From Antarctobacter albus (GTDB lineage: Bacteria; Pseudomonadota; Alphaproteobacteria; Rhodobacterales; Rhodobacteraceae): a stretch of DNA of 64,000 nt. The stretch spans positions 301,670 to 365,669 of the forward strand of contig NZ_FMZI01000004.1 of assembly GCF_900101505.1 (NCBI RefSeq). Direction: 5' to 3'. Position numbers and translations under genes: made by a program. The notes below the pieces were generated by a model. That model did no database searches. It saw nothing but the letters and a program-made list of their open reading frames with translations, and had not been told where the DNA came from. Of this stretch, positions 1 to 8,542 are shown piece after piece; the first letter of the stretch is position 1, and each line of letters opens with the position of its first letter.

Positions 1-159
1 CGCCAGGATCCGAATCGCCTCGCGCAGGGGTGTGCGGCTGACGCCGAGTTCGGCGGCATGGTCGCGTTCCTTGACCGCCGTGCCCGGCGGCAGCACGCCC
101 CGCAGAATGTCCCGGCGTAGCCGAGTCGCGATCTGTTCGGGCAGAGTCTCATGCGTCAT
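1..159 (-). CDS. GntR-family transcriptional regulator, N-terminus only (cut by window edge)
   Basis: The first 53 codons read out of the left edge. They start at the ATG on the complement of 157-159 and contain a winged helix-turn-helix of the GntR family (RDILRGVLPPGTAVKERD, then SRTPLREAIRILA). The effector domain lies outside the window, so the subfamily is not certain, but the SRTPLREAI style is usual for FadR/VanR-type members with an FCD ligand domain. The gene is divergent from the TRAP operon at 361, and two perfect GGTATACC-core palindromes lie in the gap. It is therefore the best local candidate for the regulator that binds this operator family throughout the window. Inference: a sugar-acid responsive repressor. 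Confidence 0.85.
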   Translation of the reverse strand, partial: MTHETLPEQIATRLRRDILRGVLPPGTAVKERDHAAELGVSRTPLREAIRILA

Positions 160-226
160 GGCGCAGTTCACCTCCCTGAATCCGCACCTTTTTTCCACCC
201 GGAAGGGCGGCCTCCCATGAAGCAAA

Positions 227-240
227 TTTGGTATACCAAA
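227..240. promoter_or_regulatory. Palindromic operator TTTGGTATACCAAA (GntR type)
   Basis: Perfect 14-bp palindrome between the GntR gene and dctP. The same core GGTATACC recurs before four other transcription units here, plus one degenerate copy. As I recall it, the motif resembles the UxuR/ExuR hexuronate operator of enterobacteria. Confidence 0.75.
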
Positions 241-283
241 AATCCTTGCCTGTCGACATTGCTTTGGTTAGCTTGCCTTTACG

Positions 284-299
284 GGATGGTATACCATCC
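284..299. promoter_or_regulatory. Second palindromic operator GGATGGTATACCATCC
   Basis: Perfect 16-bp palindrome 58 bp centre-to-centre from the first site and about 60 bp before the dctP start. The paired arrangement suggests cooperative repression of the TRAP operon and autoregulation of the divergent GntR gene. Confidence 0.72.
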
Positions 300-360
300 G
301 GGTACGGGGTCCGACCCCGATAACCATCGGCGGGGGGGAGCCCGCCACAGGGAGGAACAT

Positions 361-1371
361 ATGAAAAAGATCCTGACGACGGCCGCGGCCGTTGCCATTG
401 CCGCATCCGCGGCCCACGCGCAGGACGTGACCCTGCGCATCCAGACACACTATGCGTCCGAGCACCCCTCGGGTGTGCTGGCGGCGCAATTCGCGGATGA
501 CGTGCAGGTGATGTCCGGCGGCGAAATCGCCATCGAGATGTTCTACAGCTCGTCCGTCGTGGCCACGACGGAAACCTTCGACGCGGCCATCAACGGCATC
601 CTCGACTGCGACATGACCGGCGGCGCCTACCAGACCGGCAAGAACCCGGCGTTCCAGTTCGTCGGCGACATCATGGGCGGCTACGACACCCCCTGGCAGC
701 AGATTTCCTGGCTGTACTACGGCGGTGGCTACGATGCCGCGCAGGAACTGTACAACGCGCAGGGCATGCAGCTGATCGGCTGGTGGCTCTACGGCCAGGA
801 GTCGCTGTCGTCGTCCAAGCCGCTGGCCGGCCCGGACGATCTGAAAGGCTGGAAGTTCCGCTCGCCCCCGGGTCTGGAAACCGAGATCTTCACCGAAATG
901 GGCGCCACGCCTATCGTGATGGACTTCACCGAGATCTTCACCGCGCTGGAAACCGGCATCATCGACGGTGCAGACGCCTCGGGCCTCTACAACAACGTTG
1001 GCCTGGGCCTCTATGACATCGTCAGCCATGCCACCTACCCCGGCTTCCACTCGATGCCGTCGGACCACCTGGCCTGCAACCAGGCCGTCTGGGACGGTCT
1101 GAGCGAAAAGCACCAGCGCATCATCGACACCGCGATGCAGAAACTGACCCTGCACACCGCCCTGTCGAACGAGAAGAAGAACGCCGAAGCCGCGGCAGAG
1201 CTGCAGGCCAAGGGTGTGACGCTTCACAACTGGTCGGCCAAGGACCGCGCGGACTTCCGCAAGGCGGCGCAGACCTCCTGGGACCGCTGGGCCGAAAAGA
1301 CGCCCGAAGCGGCTGCCCTGGTGGCAAGCCACCGCGAGTACCTGACGGCGCTCGGCCTGATCGCCGAGTGA
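361..1371 (+). CDS. dctP: TRAP transporter substrate-binding protein, DctP family
   Basis: 336-residue periplasmic solute receptor for a tripartite ATP-independent importer. The start ATG at 361 follows a strong GGGAGGAA ribosome site. An in-frame upstream extension to 151 is discarded because the ATG at 361 opens a classical Sec signal peptide cleaved after AHA near residue 20. The mature protein shows the DctP fold signature, including the segment KGWKFRSPPGLETEIF and the long connecting helix region EIFTALETGIIDGAD typical of these receptors. It heads an operon with the two membrane subunits and sugar-acid enzymes, so the ligand is probably an aldonate or uronate-like acid, though the sequence alone cannot name it. 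A strong hairpin follows the gene. Confidence 0.93.
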   Translation: MKKILTTAAAVAIAASAAHAQDVTLRIQTHYASEHPSGVLAAQFADDVQVMSGGEIAIEMFYSSSVVATTETFDAAINGILDCDMTGGAYQTGKNPAFQFVGDIMGGYDTPWQQISWLYYGGGYDAAQELYNAQGMQLIGWWLYGQESLSSSKPLAGPDDLKGWKFRSPPGLETEIFTEMGATPIVMDFTEIFTALETGIIDGADASGLYNNVGLGLYDIVSHATYPGFHSMPSDHLACNQAVWDGLSEKHQRIIDTAMQKLTLHTALSNEKKNAEAAAELQAKGVTLHNWSAKDRADFRKAAQTSWDRWAEKTPEAAALVASHREYLTALGLIAE

Positions 1372-1400
1372 TCGCCGGGCTGACCGCCTCGTGACCTCGC

Positions 1401-1430
1401 GGCGAGCCTTTCGCAAGGCTCGCCGTTTTC
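1401..1430 (+). terminator. Intercistronic hairpin after dctP
   Basis: A perfect 10-bp stem, GGCGAGCCTT with AAGGCTCGCC, and loop TCGC, followed by GTTTTC. It lies between the binding protein and the permease genes of the same operon. It probably acts as a partial terminator or as a 3-prime stabiliser that keeps binding protein in excess over permease. Confidence 0.75.
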
Positions 1431-1528
1431 GTCTCTGCCACATGCGCCCGCACGCAGGACGCGGAACGGCCAGGGGGACGGCACGGGCGACAGGCCAACT
1501 GCCACTCTTCACATCGGGGTGACCGCGC

Positions 1529-2344
1529 ATGCAACAGGACAGCGTCTGGCTGGGACCGCTCAGAAAGCCGGTTCAAATGGCCATGATCGGGTTTTCGGGC
1601 CTGACCATCGCACTCTTCATCTTTCTCGTCTTCCACCAGTTCATCTCGTCCGATGCCATCGGCATGCACGACATGATCCGCCCCCAGGGCAAACCGATCG
1701 TCACGGTGACGCTGCTCAGCCTCGCGCTTGCGCTGCTGTTCACCGCGCTTTTCCTCAGCGATGACAAGGGCACTATCGAGGTCGACCGCACGGGGCCCTT
1801 CGACATCCTCTCACTGGTCTGCGCCCGCCTGGCCATGATGTCGATCGCCTATATCGTGATCGTCATGTTCTACGAGGTGGTGTCGCGCTACGTCTTCAAC
1901 CAGCCGACCATGTGGGCCAACGAACTGTCGCTCTGGATCGCCAGCTTTCTCTTCCTGCTGGCCGGTCTCTACGCGATGCAGCAACGCAGCCACATCCGCA
2001 TCTACGTCATCTACGACATGATGCCCCGCTGGATGCAGAAGGCCGCGGACTGTGTTTCGGTCTTCCTGATCTGGGTCTTCACCTTCTGCCTTGTCTGGGG
2101 CGGCTACAACGACGCCATGCGCCGGATGCTGCGGATGGAAACCTTTGGCACCGCCTGGGATCCGCCCATTCCGGGGACGGTGAAACCCGCCATCCTGTTC
2201 ATCATCGTGCTGGTCGCCATCCAGGCCCTGTCGAACCTGATCGCCGACTGGAACAAGGCACCCGAACACCACAACCCGGCCGACGAGATCGACGAGCACG
2301 AGATCGAGGCCCTGCGCCGCACCCTGGAAGAGGACAAGAAGTAA
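1529..2344 (+). CDS. dctQ: TRAP transporter small permease, DctQ family (large variant)
   Basis: 271-residue membrane protein, clearly longer than the usual 160-200 residues of DctQ. Two extra hydrophobic segments occupy roughly residues 12-40 and 55-72. The canonical DctQ four-helix domain then runs from about residue 90 to 235 and includes the characteristic YEVVSRYVFNQPTMWANELS stretch that marks the family. The C-terminus is a charged cytoplasmic tail (DEIDEHEIEALRRTLEEDKK). Its stop overlaps the start of dctM in a TAATG junction, indicating translational coupling. With dctP and dctM it forms the sodium-driven importer; the extended N-terminus is typical of a subset of TRAP systems. Confidence 0.9.
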   Translation: MQQDSVWLGPLRKPVQMAMIGFSGLTIALFIFLVFHQFISSDAIGMHDMIRPQGKPIVTVTLLSLALALLFTALFLSDDKGTIEVDRTGPFDILSLVCARLAMMSIAYIVIVMFYEVVSRYVFNQPTMWANELSLWIASFLFLLAGLYAMQQRSHIRIYVIYDMMPRWMQKAADCVSVFLIWVFTFCLVWGGYNDAMRRMLRMETFGTAWDPPIPGTVKPAILFIIVLVAIQALSNLIADWNKAPEHHNPADEIDEHEIEALRRTLEEDKK

Positions 2345-3939
2345 TGGTCGACATCGGCACCCTCTCCCTGATCCTTCTGCTGGCGATGTTCGCGCTGCTG
2401 GCCATCGGGATGCCCCTGGGCTTTGCCTCGGCCTTCCTCGCGGTGGTCACGCTGGTCCTGAAATTCGACGTCGATATCCTGTTCCGAACCTGGGGACAGG
2501 GGCCGCTCAGCGTGCTGGGCCAGGCCGTCTACCGACAGATGACGAACTACGTGCTGATATCAGTACCACTCTTCATCTTCATGGCAGCGCTGCTGGAGCG
2601 ATCCGGCATCGCGCGCGACATGTATTCCTCGCTGAACGTCTGGCTCAGCCGGGTGCGCGGCGGCATCGCCATCGTGACCTCCGTCATGGCAGTCATCATG
2701 GCCGCCATGTCCGGCATCATCGGCGGCGAGGTGGTCCTGCTGGGCCTGATCGCCCTGCCCCAGATGCTGCGGCTGGGCTACAACCAGAACCTCGCCATCG
2801 GCACGATCTGCGCCTCCGGCAGCCTCGGCACCATGATCCCGCCCTCGATCGTCCTGATCTTCTACGGGCTGGTGACGGAAACCTCGATCAAGGCGCTCTT
2901 CACCGCCTCTTTCCTGCCCGGTTTCATGCTGGCATCCTTCTTCATCATCTACATCATCGTAACCACGCAGCTGTCGCCGGAAAAGGCGCCGCTGCCGCCC
3001 GAGGATCCGGACGCGCCCAAGGGCGGGGAAAAAGGGCTGATGTTCCTTGGTTTCCTGTCCCGCTTCGGCATCTGGATCACCGGGGTGCTGATCCTGCGCG
3101 CGCTTTTCTTCACCGTGACCGGCGTCAACGAGGTTGTCGAGGGGGTCGATCCGATCCTGCTCGGCATGGTCTCGGACATTCCCTGGCTTGCGGGCGCGCT
3201 GGTGATCTTTGCGCTGATCGTCTTCTTCGTGGTCGGGCGTGAACGCACCGCCGCGGGCTGGGAGATGGGCAAGGGCCTGATCGCACCCATCGTCGTCATC
3301 GGCGTCGTTCTGGGGTCGATCTACGGCGGCATCACCGGCATCACCGAGGCCGCCGGCATGGGCGCTGTGGCGGTCTTCGTCATTGGCCTGATCCGGCGCG
3401 AGATGACCTGGGACATCGTCTATGACAGCCTGATGCGGACGCTGAAATCCACCGGCACGATCATCTGGGTGACCATCGGCGCCGCGGCGCTGGCCGCCGC
3501 CTATACGCTGGCGGGCGGGCCGCAGTATGTCGCCAATATGATCGTCGGCGCCGACATGCCCACCATGAGCGTGATCCTGGTGATGATGCTGATCTTCCTC
3601 ATCATGGGGATGTTCATGGACTGGGTCGGCATCGTGCTGCTTGTCATGCCGGTCTTCCTGCCCATCGTCGTCCGCCTGCCGGCGGAAGAGATCGGCTGGT
3701 TCGCCCATGTGGACGCACGCTATGTGCCCATCTGGTTCGGCGTGGTCTTCTGCATGAACATGCAGGTGAGTTTCCTGTCGCCCCCCTTCGGGCCGGCCGC
3801 CTTCTACCTGAAATCGGTGGCCCCGGCGCATATCTCGCTCACCGACATCTTCCGCGGCTTCCTGCCCTTCATCGCGCTGCAACTCTGCGCGCTGGCGGTG
3901 CTGCTGGCCTGGCCGCCCATCGTCACGATCTTCCTGTGA
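2344..3939 (+). CDS. dctM: TRAP transporter large permease, DctM family
   Basis: 531-residue integral membrane protein, the ion-coupled transport subunit. The ATG at 2344 overlaps the dctQ stop and opens with a membrane helix (MVDIGTLSLILLLAMF). An upstream in-frame extension to 1912 would run through dctQ and is rejected. Family motifs include GEVVLLGLIALPQMLRLGYNQ and the GSLGTMIPPSIVLIFYG loop, which is diagnostic of DctM. It is about 100 residues longer than common DctM proteins because of a hydrophilic insert near residues 205-235 and additional hydrophobic segments after it. It is co-transcribed with dctPQ and followed by a dispersed intergenic repeat and the PhyH gene. Confidence 0.93.
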   Translation: MVDIGTLSLILLLAMFALLAIGMPLGFASAFLAVVTLVLKFDVDILFRTWGQGPLSVLGQAVYRQMTNYVLISVPLFIFMAALLERSGIARDMYSSLNVWLSRVRGGIAIVTSVMAVIMAAMSGIIGGEVVLLGLIALPQMLRLGYNQNLAIGTICASGSLGTMIPPSIVLIFYGLVTETSIKALFTASFLPGFMLASFFIIYIIVTTQLSPEKAPLPPEDPDAPKGGEKGLMFLGFLSRFGIWITGVLILRALFFTVTGVNEVVEGVDPILLGMVSDIPWLAGALVIFALIVFFVVGRERTAAGWEMGKGLIAPIVVIGVVLGSIYGGITGITEAAGMGAVAVFVIGLIRREMTWDIVYDSLMRTLKSTGTIIWVTIGAAALAAAYTLAGGPQYVANMIVGADMPTMSVILVMMLIFLIMGMFMDWVGIVLLVMPVFLPIVVRLPAEEIGWFAHVDARYVPIWFGVVFCMNMQVSFLSPPFGPAAFYLKSVAPAHISLTDIFRGFLPFIALQLCALAVLLAWPPIVTIFL

Positions 3940-3989
3940 CCCCGGACCGGACCGAGGCCCCCGCGCCCCGGTCCGGTCCCCTTGCGACC

Positions 3990-4060
3990 CCCGGGCTTCT
4001 TCTTGGCGAAAATACCCCGGGGGGCCGCGGCCCTGCCGCGGCGGGGGCAGAGCCCCCTCC
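3990..4060 (+). repeat. Dispersed intergenic repeat, copy 1
   Basis: Contains the repeat core CTTCTTCTTGG...AAAATACCCC and ends in the hairpin GGGGGCAGAGCCCCC. Related copies occur at about 9460, 10279, 13512, 13591, 20707 and 29242, all between genes. The GC-rich hairpin may terminate or stabilise transcripts. Confidence 0.7.
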
Positions 4061-4092
4061 CCCCCCCGCGCCCCGGAGCGAAAGGACAGCCC

Positions 4093-5043
4093 ATGCCCTT
4101 GATGTTGACCCAGGACCAGGTCACGCAGTTCGACCGCGAAGGGTATCTCGTGGTCGAGGATGTTCTGAACCCCGATCTGCTGGCATCGGTGAAGGCCGAA
4201 TATGCCGCGCTGCTGGATGCGCTCTATGCCCGCTGGCAGGACGAGGGCCGCGTGCCCGCCGCCGAGGGCATGGATTTCTGGCAGAAGCTGCTGACCTCCT
4301 ACAAGGCGGGCTGCGACTGGTTCCAGCCGATGGACATTTCCCTGCCCGGCGGAGAGATCGCCGCCGATACGCCCTTTCACTTCGGCCCAGCCGTATTTGA
4401 CATGCTGACCGATGCCCGCCTGCTTGACATGGTCGAGGACCTGATCGGCCCCGAGCTGACCTCCAACCCGATCCAGCATGTCCGCCTGAAGCCCCCCGCC
4501 ACCCATCTGCACGCGGATGAGCCGCGCGCCCATGTCACCGCGACCGCCTGGCACCAGGACCGCGCCGTGGCCCATGAAGAGGGCGACGAGACCCGCATGG
4601 TCACCGTCTGGCTGGCCATCTCGGACGCGACCGTCGAAAACGGTTGCCTGACGGTGGTGCCGGGCAAACCGCGGATGTACCCGCATTGCCCGCAGAAACA
4701 GACCGCCATCGCGCCCGGCTACCTGGACGAGGACAAGGCCGTGGCCCTGCCGGTCAAGGCGGGCGGCGCGGTGCTCTTCCATCCGCTGACGCCCCATGCC
4801 TCGCTGGAGAACCGCTCCGAGAATTTTCGCTGGAGCTTTGACATCCGCTACAATGTCACCGGTCAACCCACGGGCCGCGCCCATTTCCCCGCTTTTATCG
4901 CCCGCTCGCGCAGCGCCCCGGAGGCAGAGTTGCGCGACTGGAAAAAGTGGAAGACCATGTGGGAAGAGGCCCGCGCCCGGCTGGCGCCGGCACCGCATAT
5001 CCCCATTCACCGCTGGTCGGGCGACAGCCCGGTCTGCGCCTGA
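4093..5043 (+). CDS. Phytanoyl-CoA dioxygenase (PhyH) family Fe(II)/2-oxoglutarate oxygenase
   Basis: 316-residue cytosolic protein of the PhyH family, which hydroxylates or oxidatively cleaves small molecules with iron and 2-oxoglutarate. The facial triad is visible: H154 and D156 in TAWHQD and H235 in LTPHASLENRS, with a nearby arginine suited to bind the co-substrate carboxylate. The N-terminal segment LTQDQVTQFDREGYLVV is the typical PhyH opening, so the ATG at 4093 is preferred over an in-frame extension from 3982 through the intergenic repeat. It sits between the TRAP importer and a UxaA-family dehydratase, so it may act on the imported substrate, for example by hydroxylation or demethylation. 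The substrate is unknown. A second PhyH gene lies at 13682-14572. Confidence 0.88.
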   Translation: MPLMLTQDQVTQFDREGYLVVEDVLNPDLLASVKAEYAALLDALYARWQDEGRVPAAEGMDFWQKLLTSYKAGCDWFQPMDISLPGGEIAADTPFHFGPAVFDMLTDARLLDMVEDLIGPELTSNPIQHVRLKPPATHLHADEPRAHVTATAWHQDRAVAHEEGDETRMVTVWLAISDATVENGCLTVVPGKPRMYPHCPQKQTAIAPGYLDEDKAVALPVKAGGAVLFHPLTPHASLENRSENFRWSFDIRYNVTGQPTGRAHFPAFIARSRSAPEAELRDWKKWKTMWEEARARLAPAPHIPIHRWSGDSPVCA

Positions 5044-5061
5044 CCGCCACCGGAAACACCC

Positions 5062-5082
5062 GCCCCGGCCCCGCGCCGGGGC
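5062..5082 (+). terminator. GC hairpin after PhyH gene
   Basis: Inverted repeat GCCCCGGC / GCCGGGGC with a 5-base loop, just after the stop codon and without a T-run. It may modulate read-through into the next gene; a terminator function is weakly supported. Confidence 0.35.
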
Positions 5083-5135
5083 CTCGTGCCATGACGCCCC
5101 GGCACCGGGGCCAATCAGCCCCCTGAGAGACCGAG

Positions 5136-6632
5136 ATGAAAAAGACAGTCCGCCTTTCCGACGCCGACAATGTCGTCACCGCCGTCACCCCGCTTGAAAT
5201 CGGCCAGGAAGGCGCGACACAGCTGATCCCGCGCGGGCACAAGCTGGCCACGCAGGCGATCCACAAAGGCGCGCCGGTGATCAAATACGCGCAGGTGATC
5301 GGCTATGCCGCCGAGGACATCGCGCCGGGCGCCCATGTCCATACGCACAACCTCGAATTCCGCAACGTGGATACCGAGTATGACTACGGCACCAACCTGC
5401 GGCCCGCGACCCCTGCCGACACGCCGGACACCTTCATGGGCTATCGCCGCGCGACGGGCCGCGTCGGCACGCGCAACTACATCGCCGTGCTGACCTCGGT
5501 GAATTGTTCCGCCACCGCCGCCCGCAAGATCGCTGAACATTTCACCGACGAAAAACTGGCCGCCTATCCCAATGTCGACGGGGTCGTGGCCTTTGTCCAC
5601 GGCACCGGCTGCGGCATGGCGGGCCAGGGGTCCGAGGGGTTCGAGGCGCTGCAGCGGGTCATGTGGGGCTATGCCCGCAATCCCAACGTGGGCGGCGTTC
5701 TGATGGCGGGCCTCGGCTGCGAGATGAACCAGATCGACTGGCTGGTCGAGGCCTATGGGCTGACACCCGGCCCCCTGTTCCAGTCCATGAACATCCAGGA
5801 CGTGGGCGGGCTGCGCAAATGCGTCGAACTGGGCATCAAGAAGATCGAGGCCATGCTGCCCGTGGTGAACGAGGCCACGCGCACCGAATGCCCCGCCTCC
5901 GACCTCATGGTCGCTTTGCAATGCGGCGGCTCGGACGCCTGGTCGGGCATCACCGCCAACCCCGCCGTGGGCCATGCCTGCGACCTGCTGGTGGCGCAGG
6001 GCGGTACCGGGGTGCTGGCCGAAACGCCCGAGATTTACGGCGCCGAACACCTGTTGACGGCCCGCGCCGTCGACCGCGCGACGGGCGAGAAACTGGTGGA
6101 GCTGATCCGCTGGTGGGAGGATTACACCGCCCGCAACAAAGGCTCGATGGACAACAACCCCTCTCCCGGCAACAAGAAGGGCGGGTTGACGACCATCCTC
6201 GAAAAATCCCTTGGCGCGGCGGCCAAGGGCGGCACCACGCCTCTGACCGGCGTCTACAAATACGCCGAGCCGGTGACGGCCCGGGGATTCACCTTCATGG
6301 ACAGCCCCGGCTACGACCCGGCCAGCGTGACCGGCCAGATCGCCTCGGGCTGCAACCTCGTGTGTTTCACCACCGGGCGCGGCTCGGCCTTCGGGGCGAA
6401 ACCCAGCCCCTCGATGAAGGTCGCCACCAACACCGAGATGTACACCCGCATGACCGAGGACATGGACGTGAACGCCGGGACCATCCTGACCGAAGGAAAA
6501 TCGGTCGAGGAGGTGGGCCGCGAGATTTACCAGATGTGGCTGCGCATGGCGAGCGGCGAACAGACCAAGTCCGAAGCGCAGGGCCTGGGCGATTACGAGT
6601 TCGTGCCTTGGCAGATCGGGGCGGTGATGTGA
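5136..6632 (+). CDS. UxaA-family (altronate/galactarate-type) dehydratase
   Basis: 498-residue enzyme of the altronate dehydratase / galactarate dehydratase family, full-length like UxaA. An N-terminal SAF-type domain occupies roughly residues 1-95 (ending near the YDYGTNLRPA linker). The catalytic region follows, with conserved segments YRRATGRVGTRNYIAVL, VNCSATAARKIA, HGTGCGMAGQG and LQCGGSDAWSG. Such enzymes dehydrate sugar acids to 2-keto-3-deoxy acids in the cytosol. It lies in the TRAP operon and is followed by an oxidoreductase and a KDF-dehydrogenase-like SDR, which could oxidise the 2-keto-3-deoxy product. Altronate, galactarate or fuconate-type substrates cannot be separated by eye. 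Confidence 0.88.
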   Translation: MKKTVRLSDADNVVTAVTPLEIGQEGATQLIPRGHKLATQAIHKGAPVIKYAQVIGYAAEDIAPGAHVHTHNLEFRNVDTEYDYGTNLRPATPADTPDTFMGYRRATGRVGTRNYIAVLTSVNCSATAARKIAEHFTDEKLAAYPNVDGVVAFVHGTGCGMAGQGSEGFEALQRVMWGYARNPNVGGVLMAGLGCEMNQIDWLVEAYGLTPGPLFQSMNIQDVGGLRKCVELGIKKIEAMLPVVNEATRTECPASDLMVALQCGGSDAWSGITANPAVGHACDLLVAQGGTGVLAETPEIYGAEHLLTARAVDRATGEKLVELIRWWEDYTARNKGSMDNNPSPGNKKGGLTTILEKSLGAAAKGGTTPLTGVYKYAEPVTARGFTFMDSPGYDPASVTGQIASGCNLVCFTTGRGSAFGAKPSPSMKVATNTEMYTRMTEDMDVNAGTILTEGKSVEEVGREIYQMWLRMASGEQTKSEAQGLGDYEFVPWQIGAVM

Positions 6633-6705
6633 TGGGCAAGCCATTTCGAAAAGGCTTGAAAGCGATTTCCAAATCGCTTTGCCCGCGCAGGCGAGGACGT
6701 TCCGC

Positions 6706-7776
6706 GTGAGTGTCCCCCTCCCCCTCTGCATCATCGGCGCCGGCGCCATCGGGCGCCGCCACATCGAGGTGGCCAGCGCCTCGCCCGCGATCCGGATCAC
6801 GGCCATCGTGGAGCCGGACGCAACCACGCGCGCGACGCTCACCACCGAGGGCCTGCCCGCCGTCGCTACGATTGACGACGCCCCGGCAGAGACCCGCGCC
6901 TGTGTCATTGCCACGCCGACACCGGACCACTGTCTCTCGACCCTCGCCGCGCTGGCGCGCGGCTGGGCGGTGCTGGTGGAAAAGCCCATCGCCGACACGC
7001 TCGACAACGCGCAGCTCATGGCGGAGACGGCTGCGGCCAAGGGCCTGCCCCTGATCGTCGGTCATCATCGCCGGTGCCATCCCTTCGTCATGGCCACCCG
7101 CGCCGCCTTGCCGGACATCGGGCAACTGGTCGGCTTGCAGGGCATGTGGTCGCTGCGCAAGCATGACACCTATTACGACGTGCCCTGGCGCCGCCTGCCC
7201 GGCGCCGGCCCGCTGGCCACCAACCTCAGCCACGAGATCGACCTGCTGAACGTCTTCGCCGGCCTGCCCGTTGAGGTCACTGCGCTGACCTCCAACGCCG
7301 CGCGCGGCCATGTGATCGAGGACACCGCCGCGCTCGCCTTCCGCTTCGACAGCGGCGCGCTGGGATCCTTCCTGATCTCGGACGCGGGCGCCTCGCCCTG
7401 GTCCTTCGAGGCCGCCAGCGCCGAGAACCCCGCCATCGCCGCCTCGGGCGAGGATTACATCCGCATCACTGGCACCCTGGGCGCGCTGTCCTTCCCCTCG
7501 CTCACCCGCTGGGGCGCCTCCGGCCCGGGCGAGGTGGAATGGTCGAAACCGCTCAAACGCTTTGCCCCGCCCGGCTTCGACAAGGTCGACCCGCTGCTGG
7601 TCCAGATCGACCGCTTTGCCGCCTTCCTCGAAACCGGGGCCGACGACATTCTCTGCCAGCCCCGGGACGGCATCGCCGCGCTGGAAATGACGCTGGCCAC
7701 CGCCTTGTCCGGACAGACGCACCGCCCCGTCAGGCGCGGCGAGGTTCCGGGAGATTTCACAGGAGTTCTGACATGA
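6706..7776 (+). CDS. Gfo/Idh/MocA-family NAD(P)-dependent oxidoreductase
   Basis: 356-residue enzyme. An N-terminal Rossmann domain starts with CIIGAGAIGRRHIEVA and has the VEKPIADTL motif whose lysine is the usual catalytic residue. The C-terminal GFO_IDH_MocA domain includes NLSHEIDLLN, where the histidine normally assists catalysis. I place the start at the GTG at 6706 (encoding SVPLPLCIIGAG) because it immediately precedes the Rossmann strand and has a GCGAGGAC ribosome site; a TTG at 6679 is possible. The gene ends in an ATGA overlap with the following SDR, so the two are coupled. Likely role: dehydrogenation of a sugar, inositol or sugar-acid intermediate. Confidence 0.88.
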   Translation: MSVPLPLCIIGAGAIGRRHIEVASASPAIRITAIVEPDATTRATLTTEGLPAVATIDDAPAETRACVIATPTPDHCLSTLAALARGWAVLVEKPIADTLDNAQLMAETAAAKGLPLIVGHHRRCHPFVMATRAALPDIGQLVGLQGMWSLRKHDTYYDVPWRRLPGAGPLATNLSHEIDLLNVFAGLPVEVTALTSNAARGHVIEDTAALAFRFDSGALGSFLISDAGASPWSFEAASAENPAIAASGEDYIRITGTLGALSFPSLTRWGASGPGEVEWSKPLKRFAPPGFDKVDPLLVQIDRFAAFLETGADDILCQPRDGIAALEMTLATALSGQTHRPVRRGEVPGDFTGVLT

Positions 7777-8495
7777 GATTAGCCGGCAAACGCGCCTTCA
7801 TCACCGCCGCGGGCCAGGGCATTGGCCGCGCCATCGCCGAAGGCTATGCCCGCGAAGGCGCCGAAGTCACCGCGACCGACCTCAACCCCGACCTGCTGGA
7901 GGGGCTGACCGGCACAACCTTCGCACTGGACGTGACCGACAAGCCCGTGCTGACCCGCGCCATCGAGGCCGCCCAACCCGACATCCTGGTCAACTGCGCG
8001 GGCTTCGTGCACGCGGGCACGCTGCTCGAGGCGACCGACGAGGATTTCGAATTTGCCATGATGCTGAACGTCCGGTCGCAATTCCATTCCATGCAGGCCG
8101 CCCTGCCCGGCATGATCGAACGCGGCGGCGGGTCGATCGTCAACATCGCCTCCATCGCGGGCAGCATCGTGGCCGCGCCCAACCGCTGTATCTACGGCAC
8201 CTCCAAGGCCGCCGTGATCGGACTGACGAAATCCGTGGCGCTGGACTATGTGACCAAGGGCATCCGCGTGAACTGCATCTGCCCCGGAACCGTCGACAGC
8301 CCGTCATTGCATGACCGGCTGCGGGCAATGGGCGACTACGAGGAAGCGCGCCGGGCCTTCAACGCGCGCCAGCCGATGGGACGGATCGGCACACCCGAGG
8401 AGATCGCCCATCTGGCCATCTACCTCGGGTCCGACGAAAGCGCCTTTACCACCGGACAGGCGCATGTGATCGACGGCGGATGGGCGGTCGGCTGA
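7773..8495 (+). CDS. SDR oxidoreductase, similar to 2-keto-3-deoxy-L-fuconate dehydrogenase / DHRS6
   Basis: 240-residue classical short-chain dehydrogenase. The NAD site is TAAGQGIGRAIAEG near residues 10-24, the NCAG motif is present, and the catalytic serine and YGTSK tetrad lie around residues 133-150. The sequence style (LAGKRAFITAAGQGIG, early aspartate of TATDLNPD) closely matches the DHRS6/KDF dehydrogenase subgroup that oxidises 2-keto-3-deoxy sugar acids. Its start ATG overlaps the stop of the preceding oxidoreductase. Together with the UxaA-type dehydratase this suggests a non-phosphorylative route in which a 2-keto-3-deoxy acid is oxidised. The specific substrate is an inference from context. 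Confidence 0.87.
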   Translation: MRLAGKRAFITAAGQGIGRAIAEGYAREGAEVTATDLNPDLLEGLTGTTFALDVTDKPVLTRAIEAAQPDILVNCAGFVHAGTLLEATDEDFEFAMMLNVRSQFHSMQAALPGMIERGGGSIVNIASIAGSIVAAPNRCIYGTSKAAVIGLTKSVALDYVTKGIRVNCICPGTVDSPSLHDRLRAMGDYEEARRAFNARQPMGRIGTPEEIAHLAIYLGSDESAFTTGQAHVIDGGWAVG

Positions 8496-8542
8496 CCGCA
8501 TCCGCCCAGCCCTTTCCCTTGCCCAACCGCCAAGTACCCCCC

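Noticed and set aside
2560-5010. Long minus-strand open frame of about 816 codons opposite dctM and PhyH
   Set aside because: It runs antisense to two clear genes, is full of His/Gly/Asp typical of high-GC antisense frames, and shows no family motif.
5115-7040. Minus-strand open frame of about 641 codons opposite the UxaA-family gene
   Set aside because: Antisense shadow in GC-rich DNA without ribosome site or recognisable domain; the plus strand has a full dehydratase.
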